From NCBI RefSeq assembly GCF_001426545.1, contig NZ_LMEZ01000006.1, positions 602,220-666,219 of the forward strand: a DNA stretch of 64,000 bases. Direction: 5' to 3'. Position numbers and translations under genes: made by a program. Source of the stretch: Mycobacterium sp. Root135 (GTDB taxonomy: Bacteria; Actinomycetota; Actinomycetes; Mycobacteriales; Mycobacteriaceae). This document shows, piece after piece, positions 1 through 10,010 of this stretch (position 1 is its first letter; each line of letters starts with the position of its first letter). The notes beneath the pieces are model-generated. The model had not been told where the DNA came from, ran no database searches, and saw nothing but the letters and a program-made list of their open reading frames with translations.

Positions 1-449
1 TCGGGCGCGTTGACGGGGTGGACGTCCAGCAGTCCCCCCGCCGGGTCGCGGCGGACGCGGAACACCGGGTTCATGATCGCGGTGTAGGCGACGCCGAGAC
101 GATGCAGGAGCACCGTCACGGTGTCGGTCAGCATCCCGCTTTGGTCGGTGACGATCTGGATCGCGGGGCCGATTCCGCTGGGATCGTCGGACGCGTGCAC
201 CGCGACCTTCGTGTCGCCGGTGGCGCGCTGCTGCCCGACCATCCCGTGGGCCGCGAGCAGCGCCGGTGACACGGTCCCGGCGGCGTCGACCGGAATCGTC
301 AGCGCGGCGTCGACGGCGGGTGCGTCACCCTGCGGGCTTTGGTGGGTCGCGACGTAGGCCTCGGCGATGGAACTGCCGGGAGCCGTGTCGATCACCGCCG
401 ATCCGTCGCTGCGTTGTCTTCCTGGAACACCAGGATTAACCGTCGTCAT
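1..449 (-). CDS. gdh: NAD-dependent glutamate dehydrogenase (large type), N-terminal part
   Basis: Partial gene; the first 149 codons are present and the rest lies beyond the left edge. It encodes the N-terminal region of the very large (about 1600-residue) NAD-specific glutamate dehydrogenase, which interconverts glutamate and 2-oxoglutarate in the cytoplasm. The stretch 'IQIVTDQSGMLTDTVTVLLH' followed by RLGVAYTAIMNPVFRVRRD is typical of the ACT-like N-terminal domain of mycobacterial enzymes. The ATG at 449 is preceded by a GGCAGGAG ribosome site with 8-nt spacing. The neighbours ettA and ssb give the same order as Rv2476c-Rv2478c in M. tuberculosis. The catalytic domain cannot be examined here. 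Confidence 0.9.
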   Translation of the reverse strand, partial: MTTVNPGVPGRQRSDGSAVIDTAPGSSIAEAYVATHQSPQGDAPAVDAALTIPVDAAGTVSPALLAAHGMVGQQRATGDTKVAVHASDDPSGIGPAIQIVTDQSGMLTDTVTVLLHRLGVAYTAIMNPVFRVRRDPAGGLLDVHPVNAP

Positions 450-571
450 ACCGAACGCTCCTGCCTCACGCGCGTGCCGTCCGCCGTTGGATGTGGTCGC
501 CGAAGCGGCCAAGTGGCCCGCGGATTCGACACTAGTTGCCCGTGGCGTCGACGCGGTTCAACCCCGTCAGA

Positions 572-2245
<1,674 letters not shown>

Positions 2246-2314
2246 GCTTTGGGTAGTGCCTTTCCGGTCTGCGGGTATCGCTCAGCTGACCATCCTAGGC
2301 GCGACGGCTTACGG

Positions 2315-2776
2315 CTACGCCGTCAGTGGCAGGGCCTCGCCTTCGATCGGGTCCTCGTCGCCGTCGGAGGGGTCCCCGTCGGTCGTCGGCTCGGCACTCG
2401 GCTCCACCTCGTCCTCCGTGCGCTTGCGCTGCTCGATGCGCACGGTGGCGCGCGTCAGATCGGGCCCGACCGCGGTGGCTCGCACCTCGACCGAGGACCT
2501 CCGGTTGCCCTCCTTGTCGTCGTACTCGCTGGTGTAGACGGTGCCCACCACCACCACCGGGTCCCCCTTGATCAGCACCCCGCTGACGCCGTCGACCACC
2601 CGGCCCCAGCAGTTGACGTTGACGAACAGGGAGTTGCCCGGCTCCCAGTTGCCTTCGGCGGTGCGACGGCGCGAGTTGCTGGCGACGCGGAACTTGTACA
2701 CCTGCTGATCGCCGACGCGGCGGAGGATCGGATCGGTGACGATGGTGCCGACCATGTGGAACGGGGTCTCGAACAT
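2315..2776 (-). CDS. ssbB: Single-stranded DNA-binding protein, second paralogue (SsbB type)
   Basis: 153-residue SSB with an OB fold over about residues 1-110 (MFETPFHMVGTIVTDPILRR; later VNVNCWGRVVDGVSGVLIKG) and an acidic tail. The tail ends in ALPLTA and lacks the DDDIPF-type tip through which canonical SSB recruits partner proteins, as expected for the second mycobacterial SSB (Rv2478c) rather than the essential SSB next to rpsR. The ATG at 2776 is chosen because AAGGGA lies 7 nt upstream. An in-frame ATG at 2791 overlaps that ribosome site and is less likely. Lies directly upstream of ettA. Confidence 0.9.
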   Translation of the reverse strand: MFETPFHMVGTIVTDPILRRVGDQQVYKFRVASNSRRRTAEGNWEPGNSLFVNVNCWGRVVDGVSGVLIKGDPVVVVGTVYTSEYDDKEGNRRSSVEVRATAVGPDLTRATVRIEQRKRTEDEVEPSAEPTTDGDPSDGDEDPIEGEALPLTA

Positions 2777-2888
2777 TGCGCTTCCCTTCATCGGTTCTTC
2801 CTTCGACAGCCCGTGTCGTGCTGCCCGAGACCATTCACCGTCCGACCCCCGACACGGGGTGCCGACGACGGGCGAGTGGCCGGGCGCC

Positions 2889-2918
2889 CTGTGGATGAAG
2901 TGCGGACTGTGGATGAAG
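2889..2918 (+). repeat. Two direct 12-bp repeats resembling reversed DnaA boxes
   Basis: The 12-mer CTGTGGATGAAG occurs exactly at 2889-2900 and 2907-2918, an 18-bp period, in the short gap between ssb and the cupin gene. TGTGGATGA differs by one inserted-type change from the reverse DnaA box TGTGGATAA. Function is unknown and could be coincidental. Confidence 0.3.
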
Positions 2919-2929
2919 GAAGACCGCAG

Positions 2930-3403
2930 TTAGCGGACCGAGGTGCCGTGCTCCTCGTCGATGCGGGTGGTGACACCGGTGGCGAGGACGGTGCGCGTGG
3001 CGTCGATGGAGGCGTAGGTCCAGAAGATCCGCATCTCCTCGGTGGCCGAGGTGTTGTGGAAGTAGTGGCGGATGCCCGCGGGGATGAAGGAGTTGTCGCC
3101 CGCGGTCACGGGATACTCGACCCCGTCGACGTGCGCCACGGCGGATCCCGCGAGGACGAGGACGTTCTCGTCGCAATTGTGGATGTGCTCGGCGATCGAT
3201 GCGCCGGGCGCGAATACCGTGATGCCGTTGAGGAATTGCGTTGATCCGACCTGCTGCGACACCAGGGGTATGGTGCTGGCGCCGCCGCCGCGTTGGCGGG
3301 CCGGGATGTCACCGGAGCGCAGGATCACCGCGGGCCGGCCGTCGTCCCCCGCGCTGTCGGTGACGAGGCGTCCGGGCGCTGCCGAGATGGTGGTGTCAGT
3401 CAT
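2930..3403 (-). CDS. Cupin-domain protein
   Basis: 157-residue single-domain cupin. Metal-ligand candidates are H73 and H75 in AEHIHNCDEN, E79, and H113 in IPAGIRHYFHN, the usual two-motif cupin arrangement. It is the last gene of the catabolic operon that runs from 11878 down to here, 33 bp after the aldehyde dehydrogenase. Cupins of this size are isomerases, small dioxygenases or sugar/hydroxy-acid binding proteins; the sequence alone does not choose between them. No signal peptide, so cytoplasmic. Confidence 0.8.
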   Translation of the reverse strand: MTDTTISAAPGRLVTDSAGDDGRPAVILRSGDIPARQRGGGASTIPLVSQQVGSTQFLNGITVFAPGASIAEHIHNCDENVLVLAGSAVAHVDGVEYPVTAGDNSFIPAGIRHYFHNTSATEEMRIFWTYASIDATRTVLATGVTTRIDEEHGTSVR

Positions 3404-3436
3404 CGGGTTGAACTCCTCAAGAGGTCGGAAGGGTGG

Positions 3437-4867
3437 TCATTCGGAGGCGGGGGCGTGGTCGAGTGGCTTCGTCATGGCCCACCAGGACCGCACGTTCACG
3501 AATTCGCGAATGCCCGCCGAGGCCAGTTCGCGACCGTAACCGCTGCGCTTGGTGCCGCCGAAGGGCATTCGGGCGTCGGATGCGACCAGGGCGTTGACGA
3601 AGCACGCACCAGAGCGGATCCCCCTCCCCACGGCGATGGCGGCGTCGACGTCGGTCCCCCACACGCTGGCGCCGAGCCCGAACGGCGTGTCGTTGGCGAC
3701 GGCAACCGCCTCGTCTGCACCCTTGACCGTGATGATCGTGGCAACGGGGCCGAAGGTTTCCTCGTCGTAAACTGCCATCCCGGCAGAGACGTTGGCGAGA
3801 ATCGTTGGTGCATAGAAGTTTCCGGGACGATCGGTCAGCGGGGCGCCCCCGAGCAACAGGGTGGCCCCCGCGGCGACGGACGAGTCGACCTGACGCGCGA
3901 TGGCGTCGCGCAGGTCTGATCGAGCCAGGGGGCCGACCTGCGTGTCGGGATCTTCGGGATCACCGACGGTCAGGTTGGCGACGCATTCGACGAGCAGCTC
4001 GGTGAAGGCCGGCGCGACGGCTTCGTCGACGATGAATCGCTTTGGAGAAATGCAGCTCTGGCCGCCGTTGAGGAAGCGTCCGCGGGCCGCCAGATTGGCG
4101 ACCCTCGGCAGGTCGGCGTCGGCAAGCACGATGAACGGGTCGGACCCACCGAGTTCGAGGACCGATTTCTTGACCTCGCGTCCGGCGATGGATCCCACGG
4201 AGCTCCCGGCCCTTTCACTTCCGGTGATGGTCACTGCTCCGATGCGCGGGTCGGAGATCAGCCTCTCGGTCACGCTGGGAACGTCGGAGTCGGCCACGAT
4301 CAAGGCGGTGAAGAGCCCCGGGGGCAGGCCCGCGGCGCTGAGGACGTCCTCACACTCGACGGCCGTCCCGGTGGTGTTGGAGGAGTGCTTGAGCAGGGTG
4401 GCGTTCCCGGCCATCAGCGCGGGGGCCGCAAACCGAAAGACCTGCCATAGCGGGAAGTTCCACGGCATGATGGCCAGGACGACACCCACCGGCTCATACG
4501 AGACCCAGCTGCGATCGGCGTCGGTGTCGACCTGCTCGTCGGCAAGGAAGCTCTCCGCGTGGTCCGCGTAGTACTCGAGGCCGACCGCACACTTCTCCAC
4601 CTCCGCTTCGGATTCGCCGATCGGCTTGCCCATCTCCCGGGTGACGAGCAACGCGAGCGCCTTGCTGCGGTGGCGCAGTTCTGCGGCAGCTGATCGGAGA
4701 ATGTCTGCCCGGTGCTCGAAGGTCTCGGTTGCCCAGTGTCGCTGCGCGACAGTGGCGGCATCGAGGGCGCCACCGATGTCGGCGTCACTCATCGGGGTGT
4801 AGGTCGCAAGCGTCTGGCCGGTGGCCGGATTGACGGTGGTGATCGTGGACAAGGGACTCGCCTTCAT
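3437..4867 (-). CDS. NAD(P)-dependent aldehyde dehydrogenase (succinate-semialdehyde dehydrogenase-like)
   Basis: 476-residue ALDH superfamily enzyme, oxidising an aldehyde to a carboxylate. Visible catalytic features: N137 in PWNFPLW, the NAD-binding ITGSERAGSSVG, general-base E238 in LELGG, and nucleophile C272 in GGQSCISPKRF. The overall pattern and length resemble the short-chain succinate/glycolaldehyde-type dehydrogenases, so a small semialdehyde from the adjacent hydroxy-acid pathway is a plausible substrate (inference). The ATG at 4867 overlaps the stop of the upstream ABM gene as ATGA, indicating translational coupling. Upstream reading frames continue open but are non-coding. Confidence 0.9.
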   Translation of the reverse strand: MKASPLSTITTVNPATGQTLATYTPMSDADIGGALDAATVAQRHWATETFEHRADILRSAAAELRHRSKALALLVTREMGKPIGESEAEVEKCAVGLEYYADHAESFLADEQVDTDADRSWVSYEPVGVVLAIMPWNFPLWQVFRFAAPALMAGNATLLKHSSNTTGTAVECEDVLSAAGLPPGLFTALIVADSDVPSVTERLISDPRIGAVTITGSERAGSSVGSIAGREVKKSVLELGGSDPFIVLADADLPRVANLAARGRFLNGGQSCISPKRFIVDEAVAPAFTELLVECVANLTVGDPEDPDTQVGPLARSDLRDAIARQVDSSVAAGATLLLGGAPLTDRPGNFYAPTILANVSAGMAVYDEETFGPVATIITVKGADEAVAVANDTPFGLGASVWGTDVDAAIAVGRGIRSGACFVNALVASDARMPFGGTKRSGYGRELASAGIREFVNVRSWWAMTKPLDHAPASE

Positions 4868-5199
4868 GGTGTCGACGTCGAATGGGGTACCGCGATCGAG
4901 CCCAGGCGGACCGGTCTCGCGAAGGTGTTGTGTTGCCCGCCAGGCACTATGACCGCCTTGGCGGCCTCCTGCCAGCGGGCGTAGTGCGGGGTGCCGCGGT
5001 GGGCGACCCTGAATGCGTCTTCGTCGGTGTAGATCTCGTACAGGTAGAACCGGGTGGGGGTCTCGAGGTCCTGATGGACGTCGAAGGCCAGACATCCTGG
5101 CTCGTCTCGCAACGACGCAGCGGCGTTGACGGTCATGACCTCGACGAATTCGGCCACTTTGTCGGGGTGAACGTCGAGGGTGACGAATAGTGTGTGCAT
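4864..5199 (-). CDS. Antibiotic biosynthesis monooxygenase (ABM) domain protein
   Basis: 111-residue small alpha/beta-barrel protein of the ABM/YgiN family. The N-terminal pattern TLDVHPDKVAEFVEVM, the centre EPGCLAFDVHQDLETPTRFYLYEIYTDEDAF and HRGTPHYARW are the usual dimeric ferredoxin-like signature. Members include quinol monooxygenases and aldose/LsrG-type isomerases. Here it sits between an Ldh_2 dehydrogenase (9 bp) and an aldehyde dehydrogenase (ATGA overlap), so a role on a small carbonyl intermediate is possible, but no substrate can be read from the sequence. Confidence 0.85.
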   Translation of the reverse strand: MHTLFVTLDVHPDKVAEFVEVMTVNAAASLRDEPGCLAFDVHQDLETPTRFYLYEIYTDEDAFRVAHRGTPHYARWQEAAKAVIVPGGQHNTFARPVRLGSIAVPHSTSTP

Positions 5200-5208
5200 G
5201 GATTCTCC

Positions 5209-6261
5209 TCAGGTCAGGGCCGTGACGCCGACGGCGGCAGTCAAGGCGTCGAGTTCGGCGACGGTGCTGGCGGGCAAGGTGACCGATCCCGCCGCGCGTT
5301 GTGCGGCAAGGCTTTCCAGCTCCCCGGGGATCAGGATCTCGGTGCCCTGTGCGGTGGGGCAGGACTTCATGGTGGCGATCAACGCATCCATCCGTTGTTC
5401 GAACTGAGTGCGCGGCATGATCGCCGCGATGTCGATCGCCATGACGAGATGGCCGCAGCCGCTGCGCTCGTCGGGAACGTAGGGGCCGACGACATCGGTG
5501 GCGAAGGAACTCCCGGTCAGCACGCCGGACAGGACGTCCATCATGAAGGAGATCGCATATCCCTTGTGTCCGGCCATCGGCAAAATGAGTCCGTCGATCG
5601 CGGCTTGAGGATCGTTGGTCGGCAAGCCGGTGGCGTCGACGGCCCAACCGTCGGGTAACTTTTGGCCGCGCTCCTTGGCGGCGTACACCTTTCCGCGGGC
5701 CACTCCCGTGTTGGCGATGTCGAGAACCACCGACCCATGGCTACCGCTCGGCACGGCGATCGACCAGGGATTCGCGCCGACCATCTTTTGCAATCCACCC
5801 CACGGCGCCATGGCCGGACTGCCGTTGGTGGTCAGGATGCCGACGCAGCCACGTTCGGCAAGCCGACGAGTCCAGTAGGCGGCGGTCCCGAAGTGGTTGC
5901 TGTTCCGTACGGCCACCACTCCGACCCCGTACTGGTGGGACGCCTGGGCCGCCAGGTCGACCGCGCGGTCGGTGATGACCTGGCCGACGCCGTCGTGCCC
6001 TTCGATAACCGCTACGGCGGCAAAGGAACTCACGACCTCGGGCTCAATGCCCGGCCGCATGGCGCCGGACACTATTCGGGCGACATACCAGGGCAGTCGC
6101 AGCAGGCCGTGGGACGCGTGGCCCCACAGATCCGCTGTCACCAAGGATTCGGCGACGAGGTGGGCGTCGTCGGTGGGCACCCCATGGGCGCCGAGTATCC
6201 GGGCCGCCAGGTCGACGAGATCGTCGGCGTCAAAGCGCCGTGCCGTAGTGGTGCCGTTCAT
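5209..6261 (-). CDS. Malate/L-lactate dehydrogenase family (Ldh_2) oxidoreductase
   Basis: 350-residue NAD(P)-dependent 2-hydroxyacid dehydrogenase of the Ldh_2 family (malate, sulfolactate, ureidoglycolate and delta-1-piperideine-2-carboxylate enzymes), unrelated in fold to classical LDH. Family markers are GHASHGLLRLP (47-57), the catalytic-His motif RNSNHFGTAAYW (H123), and GGLQKMVGANPWSIAVP. The ATG at 6261 overlaps the otnC stop as ATGA. Its place in an OtnK/OtnC operon suggests it oxidises or reduces an alpha-hydroxy or alpha-keto acid feeding that route (inference). Confidence 0.9.
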   Translation of the reverse strand: MNGTTTARRFDADDLVDLAARILGAHGVPTDDAHLVAESLVTADLWGHASHGLLRLPWYVARIVSGAMRPGIEPEVVSSFAAVAVIEGHDGVGQVITDRAVDLAAQASHQYGVGVVAVRNSNHFGTAAYWTRRLAERGCVGILTTNGSPAMAPWGGLQKMVGANPWSIAVPSGSHGSVVLDIANTGVARGKVYAAKERGQKLPDGWAVDATGLPTNDPQAAIDGLILPMAGHKGYAISFMMDVLSGVLTGSSFATDVVGPYVPDERSGCGHLVMAIDIAAIMPRTQFEQRMDALIATMKSCPTAQGTEILIPGELESLAAQRAAGSVTLPASTVAELDALTAAVGVTALT

Positions 6262-6902
6262 TGGGAAACTCCTTGTAGCCGTCGGGCTTCGTCGTTGGTC
6301 AGGGGTGCCACTGCGTGTCCCTGCAGCAGTAGATACAACTTGGCCGTCTCCTCGATCTCTTCGAGCGCGTCGGCCGCCGACGCCAGGTCGGCACCCGCCA
6401 CGACGGCTCCGTGATTGGCGAGCAGCAGGGCGTGGTGGCGCACCGCGGTGAGTTCGGCGAGCGCGCCGAGCCGTCCGTCGCCAGGTGCGTGATAGGGAAG
6501 CAAGGGAAGGCTGCCGACCCGCATCGCGTAGTAGGCCGTGAGATTCGGCAATGCGTTGCCGTGGTCGACGTCTCGCATACAGGAGACCGCCACCGTATGG
6601 GTGCTGTGCGTGTGCACCACGGCGCGAGCCGAGGGCCGTGCGCGGTAGACGGCCAAGTGCAGGAACGCCTCCTTGGTGGGCGGCGGGCCGTCGACGTGGC
6701 GACCGTCGAGGGCCACCCGAGAGAGGGCCTCGGGCTGCAACCGTTCGAGGCTGATTCCTGTGGGCGTCATCAGGATGACGCCGTCCTCGTCGAGCGCGCT
6801 GAGGTTTCCGGTGCGCCCAAACGTCACGCCGCGACGGAAGAACGACGCGCCCAGTTCTACGATCTGGTCTCGAACGCTGCTGTCGCGCAACCGGTCCCCC
6901 AT
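6258..6902 (-). CDS. otnC: OtnC-like class II aldolase (3-oxo-tetronate 4-phosphate decarboxylase)
   Basis: 214-residue class II aldolase/adducin-family enzyme. Zn-site residues are visible as H98 and H100 in VVHTHSTH and H164 in LANHGAVVAG, with the catalytic acid at E78 in PTKEAFLHLA. Size and the TPTGISLERL and LPYHAPGD segments fit OtnC, which converts 3-oxo-tetronate 4-phosphate to DHAP and CO2. Pairing with the OtnK-like kinase directly upstream (stop and start overlap at 6902) supports the assignment. A GTG at 6905 is an alternative start adding one residue. Fuculose/ribulose phosphate aldolase activity cannot be excluded. Confidence 0.85.
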   Translation of the reverse strand: MGDRLRDSSVRDQIVELGASFFRRGVTFGRTGNLSALDEDGVILMTPTGISLERLQPEALSRVALDGRHVDGPPPTKEAFLHLAVYRARPSARAVVHTHSTHTVAVSCMRDVDHGNALPNLTAYYAMRVGSLPLLPYHAPGDGRLGALAELTAVRHHALLLANHGAVVAGADLASAADALEEIEETAKLYLLLQGHAVAPLTNDEARRLQGVSQ

Positions 6903-8149
6903 CACGCCGTCGCCCCCGCGGCGCGGGCCAACAGTTGGACGTCACCGAAGTTCCCCGATTTGAGGAGCAGATCGACGGGTGGGTCCGCGACGTGAATCCA
7001 TGGCACGCCGGGGGCGGCCTCTTCGCCGATGACACCGCCCGAGATCTCGAGTGCGGTGACGACCGCACCGGACGTCTCGCCGCCCGCGACGACGAGACGA
7101 GTGACACCGCGGTCGACCAAGCCGCGGGCAATCAGCCCCATGGCGGTTTCCAGGATCGTCGCCGCGGTGTCGGTGCCCAAGGAACGTTGAGCTCGGCGAA
7201 GGTCGTCGGGTGGCGTCGACGAGTAGACGAGCGGACTCGATCCCGGGGGCTGTCGGTCGAACCATTCGAGTGCGTCCTCGGCCAGGACCACGGCGTCGGG
7301 GGTGCGCAGCGCGTCGAGGCGCCACCACGGGTGTCCGACGGACTTCATGTGTTCAACCTGTTCGATGGTTCGCGCGGAGCAACTGCCGGCCAGCGCGACA
7401 CCTGTCGCACCGAATGCGGTGGCCACGTCGACGTGGCCGTTCAGGGAAGGCCGGGCCCGGCGGGCAGCGTGCGCGGCACCTAGCCCCGCTGCCAATCCTG
7501 CTGCCCCGGTTACCAACTCGTCGTCGATGCAGGCTTCACCGATCAGGCGGAGGTCGTCGGCCTCGAGAGCGTCCACGAACAGGTAGGGCTCCGCCGCGTC
7601 GAGCAGGTGCCTGATGCGCTGAGAGCCAACGCGAACGTCGCGGATGTCGATCAGGCCTACCTCGTGGGCGGTCTGCTCCCGCAGCACTTCGGGGAGGTAG
7701 GACCGTGTCATCGGGGTTAGCGGGTGGTGTTTCATCGGCGAGTCCGACAACAGGACCCGGTCGACGAACAGGTGCCCCATGTACTGGGTGCGAAGATGCT
7801 GCGGCGAGGCCGGTACGAACACGGTCCGTTCGGTTCCCAGCGCTCTTGCCAGTGCGTCTGCGACCGGACCGATGTTGCCGTCCGGGCGCGAGTCGAACGT
7901 CGAGCAGTACTTGAAGAAGATCTGCGTTGCGCCCTTGGCTCGCAGCCAGTGCACCGCGCGCAGTGAGTGTTCGACGGCGTCGGCTGCCGGGATGGTGCGT
8001 GACTTGAGCGCGACGACGGTGACGTCATTGTCCGGTAGTTCGGTGTCGTCGTCGACGTGGAACAGCACCACGACACGCAGGCCGGAACGCCGGAAGGCGA
8101 TTGCGACGTCGGTGGCGCCGGTGAAGTCGTCGGCGATCGCCCCGATCAC
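6902..8149 (-). CDS. otnK: OtnK-like four-carbon acid sugar kinase (3-oxo-tetronate kinase)
   Basis: 415-residue DUF1537-type kinase. The N-terminal sugar-binding domain begins IGAIADDFTGATDVA and carries FKYCSTFDSRPDGNIGP; the C-terminal nucleotide-binding domain has VVAGGETSGAVVTAL and ends LLKSGNFGD. These motifs are diagnostic of the OtnK/DenK/DtnK family, which phosphorylates four-carbon acid sugars or their oxo forms at O4. With OtnC immediately downstream, the 3-oxo-tetronate kinase role is the best guess. It starts at a GTG overlapping the stop of the upstream racemase-like gene (GTGA). Confidence 0.88.
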   Translation of the reverse strand: MIGAIADDFTGATDVAIAFRRSGLRVVVLFHVDDDTELPDNDVTVVALKSRTIPAADAVEHSLRAVHWLRAKGATQIFFKYCSTFDSRPDGNIGPVADALARALGTERTVFVPASPQHLRTQYMGHLFVDRVLLSDSPMKHHPLTPMTRSYLPEVLREQTAHEVGLIDIRDVRVGSQRIRHLLDAAEPYLFVDALEADDLRLIGEACIDDELVTGAAGLAAGLGAAHAARRARPSLNGHVDVATAFGATGVALAGSCSARTIEQVEHMKSVGHPWWRLDALRTPDAVVLAEDALEWFDRQPPGSSPLVYSSTPPDDLRRAQRSLGTDTAATILETAMGLIARGLVDRGVTRLVVAGGETSGAVVTALEISGGVIGEEAAPGVPWIHVADPPVDLLLKSGNFGDVQLLARAAGATA

Positions 8150-8811
8150 GACGCGTCCCTGGTGACCAAGGTCTGCAGCCGGCGCACCGCATGTTCCGGT
8201 GCGGACAGCGTTGGGAGGCCGAGGCTTGCTTGCACGCCGGCGGCGGCAGGCGCGAGCGAATACTGCCCGAGAACGACTGCGTCGGGCTTCGGCGACACGC
8301 GACTCACCGCGCTGACGACGGCGTCGACGAGCGCGTCGACGTCCGCGGCACGCGCGGCGGCGGGCGCGCCATCGGCCACGACGCCGACCACGGTCACGTC
8401 ACTTCCGACGACCATCCGCATCCGCGCCAACGAGTCGGCGAGCGGATCGGCGGCGGGCGACACCAACGCAATCCGATGGAATCCGCCGGCCGCCACGGCA
8501 CCGAACAGCCCGTCGTCGGGACCGTGGACGGGGATCAAGACGTCGGCGTCCACGCGGTGGGCGACCCCTGCGTACATCGAGCACGACAGCAGCACCGCAT
8601 CGGCGCCCTCGACGACCACGTGATCGATGAGCCGTCGCATGCGGGCGGCGAGGCGCGGGGTGATCTCACCGTCGGCGTCGTCGACGAGTCGGTCGTCGAC
8701 CACGTTCCAGACGGTGGCGTCCGGGAGGAGCGCGTCGAAGGCGGCACGCGCCGGTGGGATCGCAGCGGCGACAGCGCTGATCACCGCGACCAGTGGAGGA
8801 TGAGAATTCAT
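8146..8811 (-). CDS. Aspartate/glutamate/hydantoin racemase-like protein
   Basis: 221-residue protein of the Asp/Glu racemase superfamily. The first catalytic cysteine motif is recognisable as AVLLSCSMYAG (C77). At the position of the second cysteine the sequence is AVVLGQYSLAP, with Gln instead of Cys, so cofactor-independent two-base racemisation is doubtful; maleate-isomerase or single-cysteine chemistry, or another role, is more likely. It stands between the dehydrogenase and OtnK where an isomerase (OtnI) would be expected in known tetronate pathways. GTGA overlap with otnK. The ATG at 8811 has only a weak ribosome site. Confidence 0.75.
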   Translation of the reverse strand: MNSHPPLVAVISAVAAAIPPARAAFDALLPDATVWNVVDDRLVDDADGEITPRLAARMRRLIDHVVVEGADAVLLSCSMYAGVAHRVDADVLIPVHGPDDGLFGAVAAGGFHRIALVSPAADPLADSLARMRMVVGSDVTVVGVVADGAPAAARAADVDALVDAVVSAVSRVSPKPDAVVLGQYSLAPAAAGVQASLGLPTLSAPEHAVRRLQTLVTRDAS

Positions 8812-8867
8812 GGGTGCTTTCTGACCAGGGCCAAGACGTCGGCCGAGTGGATGGCGGGCGGGTGACG

Positions 8868-9962
8868 TCAGCGGGCGGCCTCACGCGGCAACCGGGGAAC
8901 CACCCGAGTCAGAGCCGACCCGACCGCCTCCGCGTATTGGCTGGTGCTGGCCGTTCCGCCGAGATCGCCAGTGCACAACCCGGTTTCGACCAACGTGTGG
9001 TCGACGGCAGCTTCGATGGCCGCAGACGCGTCGAGGTAGGCGCGGTGATCGGTGCGGCTGCTCCACCACGCCAACAGCAGCGCAGCTGAGACCAGCAGGC
9101 CGGTGGGGTTGGCGATGCCCAGGCCGGCGATGTCGGGGGCCGATCCGTGACCCGCATTGGCCGCGGCGTGGCGGTCACCGACGTTGAGAGCACCGGCCAG
9201 ACCGAGGCCACCCGCCAGTGCGGACGCTTCGTTGGAGAGGATGTCGCCAAACATGTTGGTGGTGAGCAACACGTCGAAGCGTTCTGGCCGCAGATAGAGA
9301 TCGGCGGCCATCGCGTCGACGTCCATCTCGCGCAGCTCGACGTCGGGGTAGCCCGCGGCCACCTCCTCCACAGTGGAGACGAACAATCCGTCGGTGACCT
9401 TCATGACGTGTCGCTTGCCGACGACGGTCACATGCCCGCGGCGGCGACGGGCCTGCTCGAAGGCGACCTCGGCGATCCGGCGAGATGCCTTGGCCGTGAT
9501 GAGTCGCAGCGACAATGCGGTGTCCGCGGTCGGCCGGAATTCGCCATACCCTTCGAAGAGGCTGCGATCAGCGTAGAAGCCCTCGGTGTTCTCTCGCACG
9601 ATGAGCACGTCGAGACCCTTGCGGCTCAACGGAACACCAGCCCTGTATCGCGAGGGGCGGAGGTTCGCGTACAGGTCCAGCCGCTTGCGGATGGTGCCCG
9701 GGATGTTGATCCCGCCCTCGTCGACTGGCGGGTAGAGCGTCATGCCGCCGGGACCAAGCAGGACGCCGTCGGCGGCCACACAAGCCTCGACGACGGCTTC
9801 CGGCAGCGTGGTGCCGTTGCGGCGGAAGGAGGACATTCCGACCTCGTGAACGTCGAATTCCAGACCGAGACCGAAGTGTTCGTCGGCGACGTCCAGGACG
9901 TGGCGGGTGGCGTCGCTGATCTCGGGTCCGATGTCGTCGCCGGGCAGCATGGCAATCTTCAT
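8868..9962 (-). CDS. Isocitrate/isopropylmalate dehydrogenase family protein (tartrate/D-malate dehydrogenase-like)
   Basis: 364-residue beta-decarboxylating dehydrogenase of the IDH/IPMDH family. Seen: MLPGDDIGPEI at the start, substrate-arginine region LYANLRPSR, VRENTEGFYADR, metal/nucleotide motif TTNMFGDILSNEAS and GSAPDIAGLGIANP. It uses Mg/Mn and NAD(P) to oxidise a 2-hydroxy acid, usually with loss of CO2. It differs from leuB in context: no leuCD, but a citrate-type transporter and OtnK/OtnC. I infer tartrate, D-malate or a four-carbon sugar acid as substrate. Gaps of 48 and 56 bp to the flanking operon genes. Confidence 0.85.
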   Translation of the reverse strand: MKIAMLPGDDIGPEISDATRHVLDVADEHFGLGLEFDVHEVGMSSFRRNGTTLPEAVVEACVAADGVLLGPGGMTLYPPVDEGGINIPGTIRKRLDLYANLRPSRYRAGVPLSRKGLDVLIVRENTEGFYADRSLFEGYGEFRPTADTALSLRLITAKASRRIAEVAFEQARRRRGHVTVVGKRHVMKVTDGLFVSTVEEVAAGYPDVELREMDVDAMAADLYLRPERFDVLLTTNMFGDILSNEASALAGGLGLAGALNVGDRHAAANAGHGSAPDIAGLGIANPTGLLVSAALLLAWWSSRTDHRAYLDASAAIEAAVDHTLVETGLCTGDLGGTASTSQYAEAVGSALTRVVPRLPREAAR

Positions 9963-10010
9963 GTTCTTCCAATCATGTTGGGCTTCTTCGACGTAGTGCT
10001 TTGGTACGCG

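Noticed and set aside
3437..5647. Extended aldehyde dehydrogenase reading (736 aa)
   Set aside because: The N-terminal extra region is Arg/Ser-rich shadow sequence; family homology and an ATGA overlap place the start at 4867.
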